Positions 16,298 to 25,500 of a stretch of DNA of 64,000 nt are shown piece by piece. Position numbers and translations under genes: made by a program. Location of the stretch: positions 163,313 to 227,312 of the forward strand of contig JAAZXB010000002.1 of the NCBI GenBank assembly GCA_014240375.1, read 5' to 3'. A model generated the notes under the pieces. That model saw nothing but the letters and a program-made list of their open reading frames with translations, did no database searches and was not told the DNA's origin. Position 1 is the first letter of the stretch. Each line of letters starts with the position of its first letter. The stretch comes from Planctomycetota bacterium (GTDB lineage: Bacteria > Planctomycetota > UBA8108 > UBA1146).

Positions 16298-19153
16298 ATG
16301 GTTCGAATGGGCTCACTGGTTCCGCTGATCTCGATCACGTTGATCAGCACGCTGCTGATCAACACACTGCTGATCAGCACACGGATGATCAACACACCTG
16401 CCAATACAACAGCCAGCGCACTGGTGGCGGTTGCCGATGAACTGGCACCACCTACCGAAGAGTCGCCGACACCCGTAGATTCCCGGTCGGCTCCCGCGCC
16501 TCGCTGGTGTGACCTGCCGCTGGTTCGTCCTTCGATTCCGCAGGTTCAATCGACCACGCTAGCGATCCGCTCCGATCTCGATCGTATCTGGCTCCATCGG
16601 CTTCAGTCGATGGGACTGGAGCCTGCTCCGCCCGCTTCCGAGGTGGACCTGATTCGACGACTCCATTACACCCTGACCGGCCTGCCCCCTTCCCCCGAAC
16701 AGGTAGATAACTATCTCGCCGATGACACTCCCGATCGGTGGCAGAGGTTGGTCGATCGACTGCTGCAAGATGAACAGTTCGGTGTCCACTGGGCGCGCCA
16801 CTGGCTGGACCTGGTCCGCTGGGCAGAAACGGACAGTTATGAACGAGATCGTCTGAAACCAGGGGCGTGGAGATATCGCGACTGGGTCATCGACAGTTTC
16901 AATGCTGATATGCCCTACGACCAGTTCCTCACCATGCAGTTGGCCGGAGATGAACTGGATGATGAAACCATCGACCACCACATCGCCACCGGCTTCTTGC
17001 ACCTGGGGATCCGCGATGACGAACCGGCAGATCCAGTGCAGGCGGTTTACGACGATTTCGATGGAATGCTCGATACCACATGTCGAACGATGCTCGGAAT
17101 CAGTATCGGTTGCGCACGCTGCCACGATCACAAGGGAGACCCGATCCCGACCCGCGATTACTACCGGCTGTTGACCTTCTTCGAGGGGCTCAAGCCGTAC
17201 AAGAGTGGCGGTGGCAACGGAATCTCCACCAACAACTTCGTCCGTACTCTTCCGGTCGACCTGGGACGCTCGAATTACCAGGCCACCGTGCAGCAGTGGA
17301 AGACCGAGCGAAGTGAGCGGCTGTCAGAGGTCAACAACCTGTTGACCGAGGTGAAGGAACGCTGGGGCGAAGATGTTCTGCAGCAAGCACGGTCCTCGCT
17401 GTGGCGAGGCCAGCTGCTGCACCTGCCCTTCTCCGGTGAAGAAAGTGCGTTGAAGGAAGATCGTGGCAGTTCCCGCGCACCAGGACGTCATGGGGAAGGA
17501 GTGGTGCTCGACGAAAATGATCGACTTCTCATCGATCGCCCCGTCCAGGACGACTTCTCCATCTCCTTGTGGTTCCGTACCGATCGTCAAGGCGCCGGAG
17601 GAAATACTGATCTCCGCTGGTTCCGCGGCACCGGGCTGGTCGACGGTGAAATCGGCGGAGTCGTCAACGACTTCGGAGTCTCACTGGTAGGAGATCATGT
17701 CTGTGTCGGTACCGGCAATCCTGAAGTTTTCATTCATGGGCCCCAGGGGATGGCCAACGGTCAGTGGCATCACGTGGTCTTTACCCGCCACCGAAAGAGC
17801 GGAGAAATCGTTCTCTGGATCGACGGCAGCCGAGTCAGTTCGGGAAGCGGCGGAAAACAAGCACTCGACGCTCCCCAGCAACTCAGCATCGGCAGGATGT
17901 TGCCGGACCACCAGACACTGCAAGGATCGCTCGACGAGATCCGCTTCTGGGATCGAGTCCTCGATGCCAGTGAAGTGCTCGATCTTGCCATCGATGGAGG
18001 AGCCCTTCCCGCTCACCAGCAACTGGTGGAGGAGCGTCTCGGAACGGCGGAAGCGCTTCGCCTGAACGCTGCAGTCACGAGGCTCGGTCAACTCTCTCCC
18101 CCCACCCGAGAGGAAGTACAGGTACTCTCCGCTCAGGAGTTGCCGACCCCTGCCATCGGCCATGTTCGGGTTCGCGGCACCGCATCGGTCAAGGGAGAAG
18201 CAGTGACTCCCGGATTCCCGCAGATTCTCGGCGGCCAGGAAGCCACCATCGTCCCCCCTTCGGATGGTCAGAGTTCCGGACGGCGACTGGCGCTGGCCAG
18301 CTGGATCACATCCCCTGACAACCCGAGAACTTCACGAGTCATCGCCAATCGCATCTGGCAGCATGTCTTCGGCCGGGCAATCGTCGAGTCTCCCAATGAC
18401 TTCGGCAAGCTGGGCCTGCTTCCCCATGACCAGCAATTGCTCGACCTGTTCGCCACGGAGATCGAAGCACAACAGTGGAGCATCAAGTCGGCCATCCGAC
18501 TGCTGGTCTCCTCATCGATGTTCAGGATGTCGAATCAGTTCGACGAGGAATCGAACCGGGTGGATCCTGAAAACAACCACCTGTGGCGCTTTCGTAGCCG
18601 CCGTCTCTCCGCCGAAGAGGTTCGCGATTCGGTGTTAGCGGTCAACGGCTCACTCAATCGCTCCCTCGGGGGACCCGGTGTCTACCCGCCGATGCCAAGC
18701 GAAGTGCTCGCCACCGCATCTCGCCCCGGCCAGGCGTGGGGCCGATCGAGTCCAGAAGATGCCGCTCGCAGGAGTCTCTTCATCCATGTGAAGCGATCAC
18801 TCCTGCACCCCTTGTTACTGGCCTTTGACATGGCAGATACCGATTCACCCTGCCCGGTCAGGTTCAACACCATTCAACCAACCCAGGCGCTGACCCTGCT
18901 CAACAGTGATTTCACCGGCAAGCAAGCTCGCCTACTGGCTCAGAAGATGAGCCGCCAAGAAACAACACTGTCACGGCAAATCGAACAGATCCTCTACCTC
19001 ATCTCGCAGCACCCCCCGGATGCGCAACGAGTCGAGAGGAATCTGGCTTTCGTCGAGAGTTTGAAGACCGAACACCAACTCGATGAGAACCAGGCGCTGG
19101 AAGTGTTCTGCTTGATGGCATTCAACCTGAACGAGTTCATTCATATCGATTGA
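16298..19153 (+). CDS. Planctomycete DUF1549/DUF1553 protein with internal LamG-like domain
   Basis: 951-aa exported or membrane-anchored protein. The DUF1549 (PSCyt2) domain is clear from LIRRLHYTLTGLPPSPEQV, WARHWLDLVRWAET and CARCHDHKGDPI (about residues 100-290). A LamG-like concanavalin fold occupies about 360-560 (FSISLWFR, WHHVVFTRH, LDEIRFWDRVL). DUF1553 (PSD1) follows: RVIANRIWQHVFGRAIVES, RRLSAEEVRDSVLAV, and a C-terminal helical end. No CxxCH heme motif of the associated PSCyt1 domain is seen apart from the CARCH inside DUF1549. The biochemical role is unknown; these genes are typically paired with DUF1501, as here, where the stop overlaps the possible start of the next gene. The hydrophobic N-terminus contains a 5 x 15-nt repeat. 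Confidence 0.9.
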   Translation: MVRMGSLVPLISITLISTLLINTLLISTRMINTPANTTASALVAVADELAPPTEESPTPVDSRSAPAPRWCDLPLVRPSIPQVQSTTLAIRSDLDRIWLHRLQSMGLEPAPPASEVDLIRRLHYTLTGLPPSPEQVDNYLADDTPDRWQRLVDRLLQDEQFGVHWARHWLDLVRWAETDSYERDRLKPGAWRYRDWVIDSFNADMPYDQFLTMQLAGDELDDETIDHHIATGFLHLGIRDDEPADPVQAVYDDFDGMLDTTCRTMLGISIGCARCHDHKGDPIPTRDYYRLLTFFEGLKPYKSGGGNGISTNNFVRTLPVDLGRSNYQATVQQWKTERSERLSEVNNLLTEVKERWGEDVLQQARSSLWRGQLLHLPFSGEESALKEDRGSSRAPGRHGEGVVLDENDRLLIDRPVQDDFSISLWFRTDRQGAGGNTDLRWFRGTGLVDGEIGGVVNDFGVSLVGDHVCVGTGNPEVFIHGPQGMANGQWHHVVFTRHRKSGEIVLWIDGSRVSSGSGGKQALDAPQQLSIGRMLPDHQTLQGSLDEIRFWDRVLDASEVLDLAIDGGALPAHQQLVEERLGTAEALRLNAAVTRLGQLSPPTREEVQVLSAQELPTPAIGHVRVRGTASVKGEAVTPGFPQILGGQEATIVPPSDGQSSGRRLALASWITSPDNPRTSRVIANRIWQHVFGRAIVESPNDFGKLGLLPHDQQLLDLFATEIEAQQWSIKSAIRLLVSSSMFRMSNQFDEESNRVDPENNHLWRFRSRRLSAEEVRDSVLAVNGSLNRSLGGPGVYPPMPSEVLATASRPGQAWGRSSPEDAARRSLFIHVKRSLLHPLLLAFDMADTDSPCPVRFNTIQPTQALTLLNSDFTGKQARLLAQKMSRQETTLSRQIEQILYLISQHPPDAQRVERNLAFVESLKTEHQLDENQALEVFCLMAFNLNEFIHID
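16325..16399 (+). repeat. Five in-frame 15-nt tandem repeats in the signal segment
   Basis: Consecutive 15-nt units of the type CTGATCAACACACTG run through the start of the DUF1549 gene and encode LIS/LIN-T-L repeats that form its hydrophobic N-terminal segment. Because the unit is in frame, copy-number change would lengthen or shorten the signal or anchor without a frameshift. Confidence 0.8.
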
Positions 19154-19164
19154 TGGAGACCTAC

Positions 19165-20637
19165 ATGACCGACCAGCCACAGGCCAAGGGCCAATTTTGC
19201 GGCAGAACTCGCAGGGAATTCCTCTGGGAATCAGGGGCGGGATTCACATCTCTGGCTCTCGGAGGCTTGCTCGGTAACGGCTTCTTCGCTGGCCAGAGCC
19301 TCGCTGCAGATGGCTTGACTCAATTCAAGAGCCCACTGACTCCGCTGCCGGCGATGCTCGCCGCACGAGCAAAATCGGTGATCTTTCTGTTCATGTATGG
19401 TGGTCCCAGTCATATGGACACCTTTGATTACAAGCCTGCTCTTTACCCGCTCGATGGTAAGACCATCGATGTCACGACCTTTGGTCGAGGGGGTCATCGC
19501 AAACAGGGTCGAGTCGTCGGCCCGAAGTGGAACTTCAAGCAATACGGAGAATGTGGCAAGTATGTCAGTGATCTGTTTCCCAATGTCGGCTCGATGGTCG
19601 ATGACATCACTTTCCTCCACTCGATGACTGCCGATTCTCCATTGCACGGCTCTGCCATGTTGATGATGAACTCGGGAAAGTTGCTGAGCGGATCCCCCTG
19701 CCTCGGATCGTGGGTCAACTATGGCCTGGGCACCCTCAACGAGAATCTTCCCGGATTCGTGGTGATGCTCGATCAAACCGGCGGCCCCATCTCCGGGGCC
19801 AAGAACTGGTCGAGTGGCTACATGCCCGGCCAGTACCAGGGCACTGTCCTGCGGTCGGAAGACCCTCCCATCCTCGATCTCCAGCCACCGCCAGCGCTGG
19901 GAGGTGGAATCCAGCGCTCGGTACTCGATCACCTCCGAGCAGAGAACGCTGAACATGCCATCGAGCGACTGGGGAATCCCGATCTATCGGCGAGGATCGC
20001 CAGTTACGAACTCGCCTATCAGATGCAAAGTTCTGCGCCCGAAGCTGTTGATCTCGCAAAAGAAGATGAGGAAACCCACGCCCTCTATGGCATCGACCAG
20101 GCCAAGACCCAGGACTTTGGCAAGAAGTGCCTGATGGCGAGGCGATTGGTCGAAAGAGGCGTTCGCTTCGTCCAGATCTACTCGGGAGGCAATCACAACG
20201 ACAACAACTGGGATGCCCACGGGGACCTGAAACTCAATCACGATAAACATGCCGGAGCGACCGACCTCCCCATCGCCGGGCTGCTGAAAGACCTCAAGAG
20301 AAGAGGGATGCTCGATGAGACTCTGGTGATCTGGGGTGGTGAATTTGGAAGACAACCCACGGCAGAGTATTCAGAGGGAACCGGACGCGATCACAACGCG
20401 TATGGCTTCACGATGTGGATGGCTGGCGGCGGAACCAAGGGCGGAACCAGTATCGGCCAGACCGATGAACTCGGAGCCGCTGCAGTCGAGAGTCCTTTGC
20501 AGGTCAAGAATTTGCACGCCACAGCACTACACTTGATGGGGCTCGATCCAAATCGGCTCACCTATTTCCATGCCGGACTCGATCGAAAGCTGGTCGGATT
20601 CGAAGATGAACAACCGATCTGGAATGCCATCTCGTGA
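19165..20637 (+). CDS. DUF1501 family Tat-exported protein
   Basis: 490-aa protein of the planctomycete DUF1501 family (alkaline-phosphatase/sulfatase-like fold), usually encoded beside DUF1549/DUF1553 genes. A twin-arginine signal is visible (RTRREFLWESGAGFTSLALGG). Family blocks are present: SVIFLFMYGGPSHMDTFDYKP, SGYMPGQYQGT, RRLVERGVRFVQIYSGG, NNWDAHGDLK..H, WGGEFGRQP, GRDHNAYGFTMWMAGGG. These contain Asp/His residues expected to bind metal. The start at 19165 is selected for its GGAG at 6-base spacing; an ATG at 19153 overlapping the upstream stop is possible, and either way translation is coupled to the DUF1549 gene. Function in polymer degradation or outer-surface biology is commonly proposed but unproven. 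Confidence 0.92.
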   Translation: MTDQPQAKGQFCGRTRREFLWESGAGFTSLALGGLLGNGFFAGQSLAADGLTQFKSPLTPLPAMLAARAKSVIFLFMYGGPSHMDTFDYKPALYPLDGKTIDVTTFGRGGHRKQGRVVGPKWNFKQYGECGKYVSDLFPNVGSMVDDITFLHSMTADSPLHGSAMLMMNSGKLLSGSPCLGSWVNYGLGTLNENLPGFVVMLDQTGGPISGAKNWSSGYMPGQYQGTVLRSEDPPILDLQPPPALGGGIQRSVLDHLRAENAEHAIERLGNPDLSARIASYELAYQMQSSAPEAVDLAKEDEETHALYGIDQAKTQDFGKKCLMARRLVERGVRFVQIYSGGNHNDNNWDAHGDLKLNHDKHAGATDLPIAGLLKDLKRRGMLDETLVIWGGEFGRQPTAEYSEGTGRDHNAYGFTMWMAGGGTKGGTSIGQTDELGAAAVESPLQVKNLHATALHLMGLDPNRLTYFHAGLDRKLVGFEDEQPIWNAIS

Positions 20638-20750
20638 GCAAATGGAGTCATCTCCGCCTGGATGGTGATTCAGGTCTGAACAGTCGGCGGGTGCTGTTGT
20701 AGCGCTGTGAACGACAGTATCATCGCTGGTAAGGGCCTAAGGAGGTCATC

Positions 20751-21728
20751 ATGCCAGATTCATTTTCTCGGTCATCTCTGCTGTTGCTGTGCGGCTGCTT
20801 GTTGCTGCTGTTCCTGTCCTTCCCCACTTTCTGCCAGGCGCAATTCACTCCAACCCTGTCGACCAGTATCGATAATCTCGATTCAGCGCAATCGAGTGGG
20901 TTCATCCAGGATGGGTTCTTCTTCGAGGGTCAAGAGGGACCCTCTTCGATGCTGATTCAATTCGACCGCGGCTCCTTCGACTTCTCCAGCTATGCTCCTG
21001 GACAATCGGTGGGAAGCCTGGTCGTCGAGGTCTTCGTCAGTGTTATTTTCGTCACCATCTCAGGCGACATCATTGCGGATGTTCAGGTGACCTCGGTCGG
21101 TCCCGATACGATGCAGGCGATCGCAGTCATCACCGACATCACGGGAAATGTTTCGGCAGGTCTCTCGCTGCTGGGGATTGATCTCAACATCGGCGATACC
21201 GCATTCGATGTGCTCTATACCGATCTTCCCGGAGACACCGGAGCCACCATGAATGTCACCGACGCAGGAACCCTGCCGCTGAGTGGCACTCTAGATTTCG
21301 ACATTCCGCTGACCTGGACAACGGCTCCGATTCTCACTCACTCCCCATTCGGAGGAGATCTCGTCGTCGAAACGCTTCTCACTTCGACCAGCGGGATCGA
21401 GGCGACCTTTAACGAGGTGTTCCCACTCAATGGGGGTACCACTGCGGATCCGGATCTGATGAACCGAGGAGATGCCAACCAGGACGGCACTTTTGATATC
21501 AGCGACCCGATTACGATGCTCGGATTCTTGTTCAACAACCTGCCGGTATCTTGCGTACTGTCCTGCGATGCCAACGACGATAACAGTGTCGACATCGCGG
21601 ATGCTGTCTTCTGCCTGAGCGGACTCTTTGGCAGCGGCGCTCAACCTCCTGCGCCACACGGTGCCTGTGGCGAGGATCCGACTCCGGGATCGCTGAGTTG
21701 TCTGGAACTGAACAACAACTGTCCCTGA
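20751..21728 (+). CDS. Secreted beta-rich protein with dockerin-like C-terminus (paralog A)
   Basis: 325-aa exported protein of unknown function. It has an excellent ribosome site (AAGGAGG, 5 bases before ATG) and a clear signal peptide (LLLLCGCLLLLFLSFPTFCQAQ). The ~230-aa beta-rich body includes FDRGSFDFSSY, DVQVTSVGPDTMQAIAVIT and TDLPGDTGATMNVTDAG blocks and is repeated almost block for block in the next gene. The C-terminus has two EF-hand-like loops (RGDANQDGTFDISDPI, DANDDNSVDIADAV) and a Cys tail, as in the other dockerin-like proteins here. No catalytic motif was recognised. Being first of a tandem pair with its own ribosome site, it is probably cotranscribed with the paralog 18 bases downstream. 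Confidence 0.82.
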   Translation: MPDSFSRSSLLLLCGCLLLLFLSFPTFCQAQFTPTLSTSIDNLDSAQSSGFIQDGFFFEGQEGPSSMLIQFDRGSFDFSSYAPGQSVGSLVVEVFVSVIFVTISGDIIADVQVTSVGPDTMQAIAVITDITGNVSAGLSLLGIDLNIGDTAFDVLYTDLPGDTGATMNVTDAGTLPLSGTLDFDIPLTWTTAPILTHSPFGGDLVVETLLTSTSGIEATFNEVFPLNGGTTADPDLMNRGDANQDGTFDISDPITMLGFLFNNLPVSCVLSCDANDDNSVDIADAVFCLSGLFGSGAQPPAPHGACGEDPTPGSLSCLELNNNCP

Positions 21729-21746
21729 TCTGCCCTGAATGCGGAG

Positions 21747-22718
21747 GTGTGTATCGATAATTCTCGATCATTTTCGACGGTTCTGGGCCGGGGATTGCTG
21801 CTCGTAACACTGGCGGTTTCCTCCCCCTGTTCCGCACAGTTCGACCCATCGGTGACCACCTCCTTCGACAACCTGCAGGGTGGTTTTGCGAGTGGGTTCA
21901 GCCAGGACGTACTCTTCCCCGAGGGCAGTGAAGGTCCCACCAGCCTCGTGATTCAGTTCGACCGAGGATCCTTTGATTTCACCGGCTTCGTTCCCGGCCA
22001 GCAGGTCGGCGCAGTCGTCTTCGACATCCTCATTCAAACTCCTGTCGTCATCGTCGCCGGACAGATCATCGCCGAGGTTCAAATCAGCACGGTCAGTTCC
22101 GATACGATGAGTGCGATCGCAATGGTCACAGAGATCACCGGAAATGTTGCGGCGGGTCTTGCACTGCTGGGGTTCCCCAACCCAACAGGTCAGGTAGCAT
22201 TCGATGTTCTCTTCACTGACTTGCCTGATGACACCGGCGGCATCATGAGTGTCACAGATGCGGGTAGCCTGCCCTTGACTGGAATTCTAGATTTCGATGT
22301 CCCACTGATCTGGACCACCGAGCCGATTTTCAGACACTCGCCGACAGGTGAAGACCTTGGGGTCAATACCATCTTCACATCCACAACGGGTGCTGTTGTC
22401 TCATTCGATGAACTGTTCCCAGTTGCGGATTCTCTGGGACCGGAGTTCCAGCGCGGGGACTGCAACACCGATGGCTCTTTCAACATCGCAGACGCCATTT
22501 TTTCACTGGATTCGCTCTTTGGCGGTGGAGTGGATGGCAGTTGCGGCGACGCATGCGATTCGAACGATGATGGGAGCATCAATATTGCCGATGCAATCTT
22601 CACCCTCGCTGCATTGTTCAATGGAGGCACGATGCCAGATCCTCCCACCCCTGGCTCATGCGGTTGGGATGAAACCAACAACGACACTCTCTTCTGCGCG
22701 GTGTACAACGCCTGCTGA
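21747..22718 (+). CDS. Secreted beta-rich protein with dockerin-like C-terminus (paralog B)
   Basis: 323-aa tandem paralog of the preceding protein. It shares FDNLQGG-FASGFSQD, IQFDRGSFDFTGF, AEVQISTVSSDTMSAIAMVTEITGN and the TDLPDDTGG block, then ends with dockerin-like loops (RGDCNTDGSFNIADAI, DSNDDGSINIADAI) and a Cys tail. The start is a GTG at 21747; no in-frame ATG gives a signal peptide and the hydrophobic segment GLLLVTLAVSSPCSAQ follows. The ribosome site is weaker than for paralog A, which suggests dependence on upstream translation. Function unknown; duplication followed by divergence is the simplest history. Confidence 0.78.
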   Translation: MCIDNSRSFSTVLGRGLLLVTLAVSSPCSAQFDPSVTTSFDNLQGGFASGFSQDVLFPEGSEGPTSLVIQFDRGSFDFTGFVPGQQVGAVVFDILIQTPVVIVAGQIIAEVQISTVSSDTMSAIAMVTEITGNVAAGLALLGFPNPTGQVAFDVLFTDLPDDTGGIMSVTDAGSLPLTGILDFDVPLIWTTEPIFRHSPTGEDLGVNTIFTSTTGAVVSFDELFPVADSLGPEFQRGDCNTDGSFNIADAIFSLDSLFGGGVDGSCGDACDSNDDGSINIADAIFTLAALFNGGTMPDPPTPGSCGWDETNNDTLFCAVYNAC

Positions 22719-22770
22719 TCCTGAGACCATCACATCCGCTTCACGGCACATTCCTGTTCCTGATGGAGAA

Positions 22771-25026
22771 TCAGGGGCAGACAGAAAATGAGTCGCAACC
22801 ACCGATAGTTCCCGCCGGGACACCACAGTCCGGGTAGGGAAACTCTGGTGGGGTTCCACCCTGAAAGATGAAGCTCAACTCCCCGATCACATCCGATAGA
22901 TCCAGCAGTTCGTCACCGTTGAAATCGAAAGCTGCCACGCAATCGACCTGCGCAGTTGCAAACAGATACTGCAGCATCCAGACCGGGTCGGAGATATCCA
23001 TGCCGCCATCCTGATTTACATCACCTCGGATGAAAGCACTGCCCTGACAAACGTCGAGAACCCCATCCCCGTTGTCATCCGGTCCCTGGCACTCGTCTGG
23101 AATACCGTCGAGATTGCAATCAGTAGAGGTACCCGAGGCCAGGTCCACAGAATCGGCAACGCCGTTGCCATTGCAGTCGGGCGGTGGTCCCTTGGAGATG
23201 CTGAATACATCCTCATAACTACCATCGCTTCGAACCATCGTGGCTCCGAGGTTGGATCCGGAAAAGTTGAGCGCCAGTGACCCGAGTACCGATCCTGAGT
23301 AATACATTGCCGGGTGATCCAGCGATCCGCTTCCCACCGTGCCGCTCGATCCCATGACGATGTACACGGTACCCTGATTCGGCGACGAGTCCTTCTGGTA
23401 CCCTCCGTCTCCGAGCGGGTCTCCGTTACCACCATCAACGATGTGGAGTGCGGGGTTCCAGGTTCCACTGTTGCCATCGTGTCCGTCGATCAGAAACGAT
23501 CTTTCGTAAACATGGCTATGCCCCGACAGCACCAGGTCACAACCTCCTGCCTCGAGGATGGGTAACGCATTCTCTCTCATATCTCTCATCCGACCGCCAC
23601 TGTCAGCCACTTGGTCCGAATCGTGGGTCCCCTTGGTGTAGGGAGGATGATGAAAGAAGGTCACGATCCAATCCTGAGCAGTGCTCGCGAGGTCGAGTTC
23701 AAGCCAGGTCAACATCGGCGCAGTTGTAGAGAGGTCCGATCCTTCCGAGTCGAGACAGATGAAGTGCGCATTACCAAAATCAAAGGAATAGAACGCTTCT
23801 GTCCCGGAAGCGACTCCTCCAGAGACTCCATCGGTCGGATTGGTTACCAGTCCGTAGTAGACCGAAGGCATCGTTTCGTGGTTTCCACGTGTCGAGGCAA
23901 ACGGTGTCTGGATCAACATCTGCTGGTAAACATTGAAGAACGCAGCCTGATACTGGGCATCGGTGCCAGAGAGATAGGCGTTATCCCCCAGCAATAACCA
24001 CAGATCCGTGTATGTCGAATCCGAATAGGAATAGTAAGCATCTCGCACAAGTGCCTGGCTGCTATTTGCGGTTCCGAAATCTCCAATCGCCCACACACTG
24101 AAAGGGGTCGCAGATCCCGGGATGGGAGAAGTTTCGAAGAAGTGATTTGCGGAATCGCCTGCCAGGTCCTGGTCTGCCGTACCGATGGAATAGTAATAGC
24201 GGGTATCTGGCATCAAGCCAGTCAGCGCAACCTCATGGTCGATGGTAGTGGTCGATGTAGATACGGAACCTGTCAATGAACCTGCTTCGACCCCGAAGCG
24301 CACGCTACTGGTCGTTGCCGTATCGGTTCTCCATCGGACCGTGATCGAATCAGCTGTGACCCTCTGAAGATAAGGACCGCGCAGCACAGATGCTGGAGGC
24401 GGCGCACCTTCATTGATGACGACGGTGAGTTTCGGTCGCTCTGTTGTCTGAGTCGCCTCGCTACTTCGCAACACTGCTCCATTAGTTCCGCCGGTCGGCC
24501 GGAAAATCCAACCGCGGTTGCTGGCCGGGTTGACCGCCCATTGTTCGATACTGTGCAGTACATCGATGGACTGCGGCCCGGTAGCACCGAGTGCGGACCC
24601 GACCTCTAATCCATAATCTTCAGATTGCACGCCAGCAGCGGCTCCAAAACTGTTGAAAGTAGTCGGAGACGGTGGAGACCAGTCGACCTCGATCTCATTG
24701 ACCGTCGCCGCATCACCGGGGTCAATCGAGGTATAGGAGAGAGTTGCGGATGTGATCACGTCTGAAGGCTGAATCTGCCCCTGCAGTGACCCGAAGATCT
24801 CATCAAACCGGATGATCAGGAAGTTCTGTCCCCCGGCATCGGAACCGTCCCACTCGATCACCGAATTGGTGTCATGATTCGCATTTCCCACCGCACCCTG
24901 CAGCCATGTATCGGTGGTCTGACTGTGGCTATAAACCCCCTCCTGAAATGTAAGGGTGTCTGCATGCAGGAATGATGTGAACGGCAACAGCAATGATCCG
25001 AGGATGAATATGGGAGTGGTACGCAT
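22771..25026 (-). CDS. Secreted metallophosphoesterase with DNRLRE-like and dockerin-like domains
   Basis: 751-aa exported phosphoesterase. A signal peptide (about 1-22) is followed by a DNRLRE-like beta domain (LTFQEGVYSHSQTTDTWL, LIIRFDEIF, SIEQWAVNPASNRGW; residues 23-205), an Fn3/PAP-N-like domain (GPYLQRVTADSITVRWRT) and a calcineurin-type catalytic domain. Metal motifs: WAIGDFG, LLLGDNAYLSG, TRGNHE, TFFHHPPYTKG and LVLSGHSHVYERS. A calcium-binding DCNGNGVADSVD..DCNLDGIPDECQ segment precedes the dockerin-like loops (RGDVNQDGGMDISDPV, DFNGDELLDLSDVI). It is a different domain arrangement from the 979-aa metallophosphoesterase, so the two are not simple duplicates. It converges on the paralog pair; likely role is extracellular phosphate release. 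Confidence 0.87.
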   Translation of the reverse strand: MRTTPIFILGSLLLPFTSFLHADTLTFQEGVYSHSQTTDTWLQGAVGNANHDTNSVIEWDGSDAGGQNFLIIRFDEIFGSLQGQIQPSDVITSATLSYTSIDPGDAATVNEIEVDWSPPSPTTFNSFGAAAGVQSEDYGLEVGSALGATGPQSIDVLHSIEQWAVNPASNRGWIFRPTGGTNGAVLRSSEATQTTERPKLTVVINEGAPPPASVLRGPYLQRVTADSITVRWRTDTATTSSVRFGVEAGSLTGSVSTSTTTIDHEVALTGLMPDTRYYYSIGTADQDLAGDSANHFFETSPIPGSATPFSVWAIGDFGTANSSQALVRDAYYSYSDSTYTDLWLLLGDNAYLSGTDAQYQAAFFNVYQQMLIQTPFASTRGNHETMPSVYYGLVTNPTDGVSGGVASGTEAFYSFDFGNAHFICLDSEGSDLSTTAPMLTWLELDLASTAQDWIVTFFHHPPYTKGTHDSDQVADSGGRMRDMRENALPILEAGGCDLVLSGHSHVYERSFLIDGHDGNSGTWNPALHIVDGGNGDPLGDGGYQKDSSPNQGTVYIVMGSSGTVGSGSLDHPAMYYSGSVLGSLALNFSGSNLGATMVRSDGSYEDVFSISKGPPPDCNGNGVADSVDLASGTSTDCNLDGIPDECQGPDDNGDGVLDVCQGSAFIRGDVNQDGGMDISDPVWMLQYLFATAQVDCVAAFDFNGDELLDLSDVIGELSFIFQGGTPPEFPYPDCGVPAGTIGGCDSFSVCP

Positions 25027-25500
25027 GGGGTAGGTACACCTTCCCGAGTTCCAATGCAGTTTGAGTTTGCCCCTCGATCCAGTGGAACTCCGCTCGGTTC
25101 ACTGGTCCGCAGTTCACCGGTCCGCAGGAGTCCACGGATGCGGAAGCCCTCCATCGAGGCCCCGAAACCCCAGCAGTAGATAAAGGAATTCGAGGGCCAT
25201 CAAGTGAGCACCCGCCACGTTGGTAATGGAAAAGAGGTCGAGAGAATCGTCGCGCCGTTGGGTAGTCAACCATGATCTCGCCAGTGCGCCTTTGGCTCGT
25301 ACTGTTCAGTACACTGGGCGACATTTCAATCGGTTGAAAGTAGAGGCTGTTAACCTATGAATCTGATGTACTTCCATCGTCACCAGTTTCGCAGCGGCAT
25401 CGAAGCCATCCGTTGGGCACTCGATTCTCTCTTGCCAGAGACCTTCTCCGGTCAGTTCCACTGCTGTTGAGAGAAACGGCTGCTCAGAGAACGGGTGTGC
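25027..25500. other. 474-bp intergenic region
   Basis: Lies between two leftward secreted-protein genes and should contain the promoter of the metallophosphoesterase gene. Leftward open frames here are short and have repeated SPVHRSAV/GPVN-type composition coming from a CGGTTCACTGGTCCGCAG-like local duplication near 25093-25130. One short rightward frame at 25357-25470 is listed separately. No terminator hairpin with T-run was found. Confidence 0.4.
25357..25470 (+). CDS. Possible 37-aa small protein
   Basis: A short ATG frame in the intergenic region reads MNLMYFHRHQFRSG then an amphipathic-looking segment with IRWALDSLLPETF and ends HCC. AGAGG lies about 10 bases upstream. It points opposite to both flanking genes. 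The only evidence is the open frame, a weak ribosome site and protein-like composition; it may be chance. Confidence 0.22.
   Translation: MNLMYFHRHQFRSGIEAIRWALDSLLPETFSGQFHCC

Noticed and set aside
16298..19153. CARCH motif as a cytochrome c heme site
   Set aside because: It falls within the standard DUF1549 block and is C-x-x-C-H by family convention without the flanking PSCyt1 domain; heme binding is not claimed.
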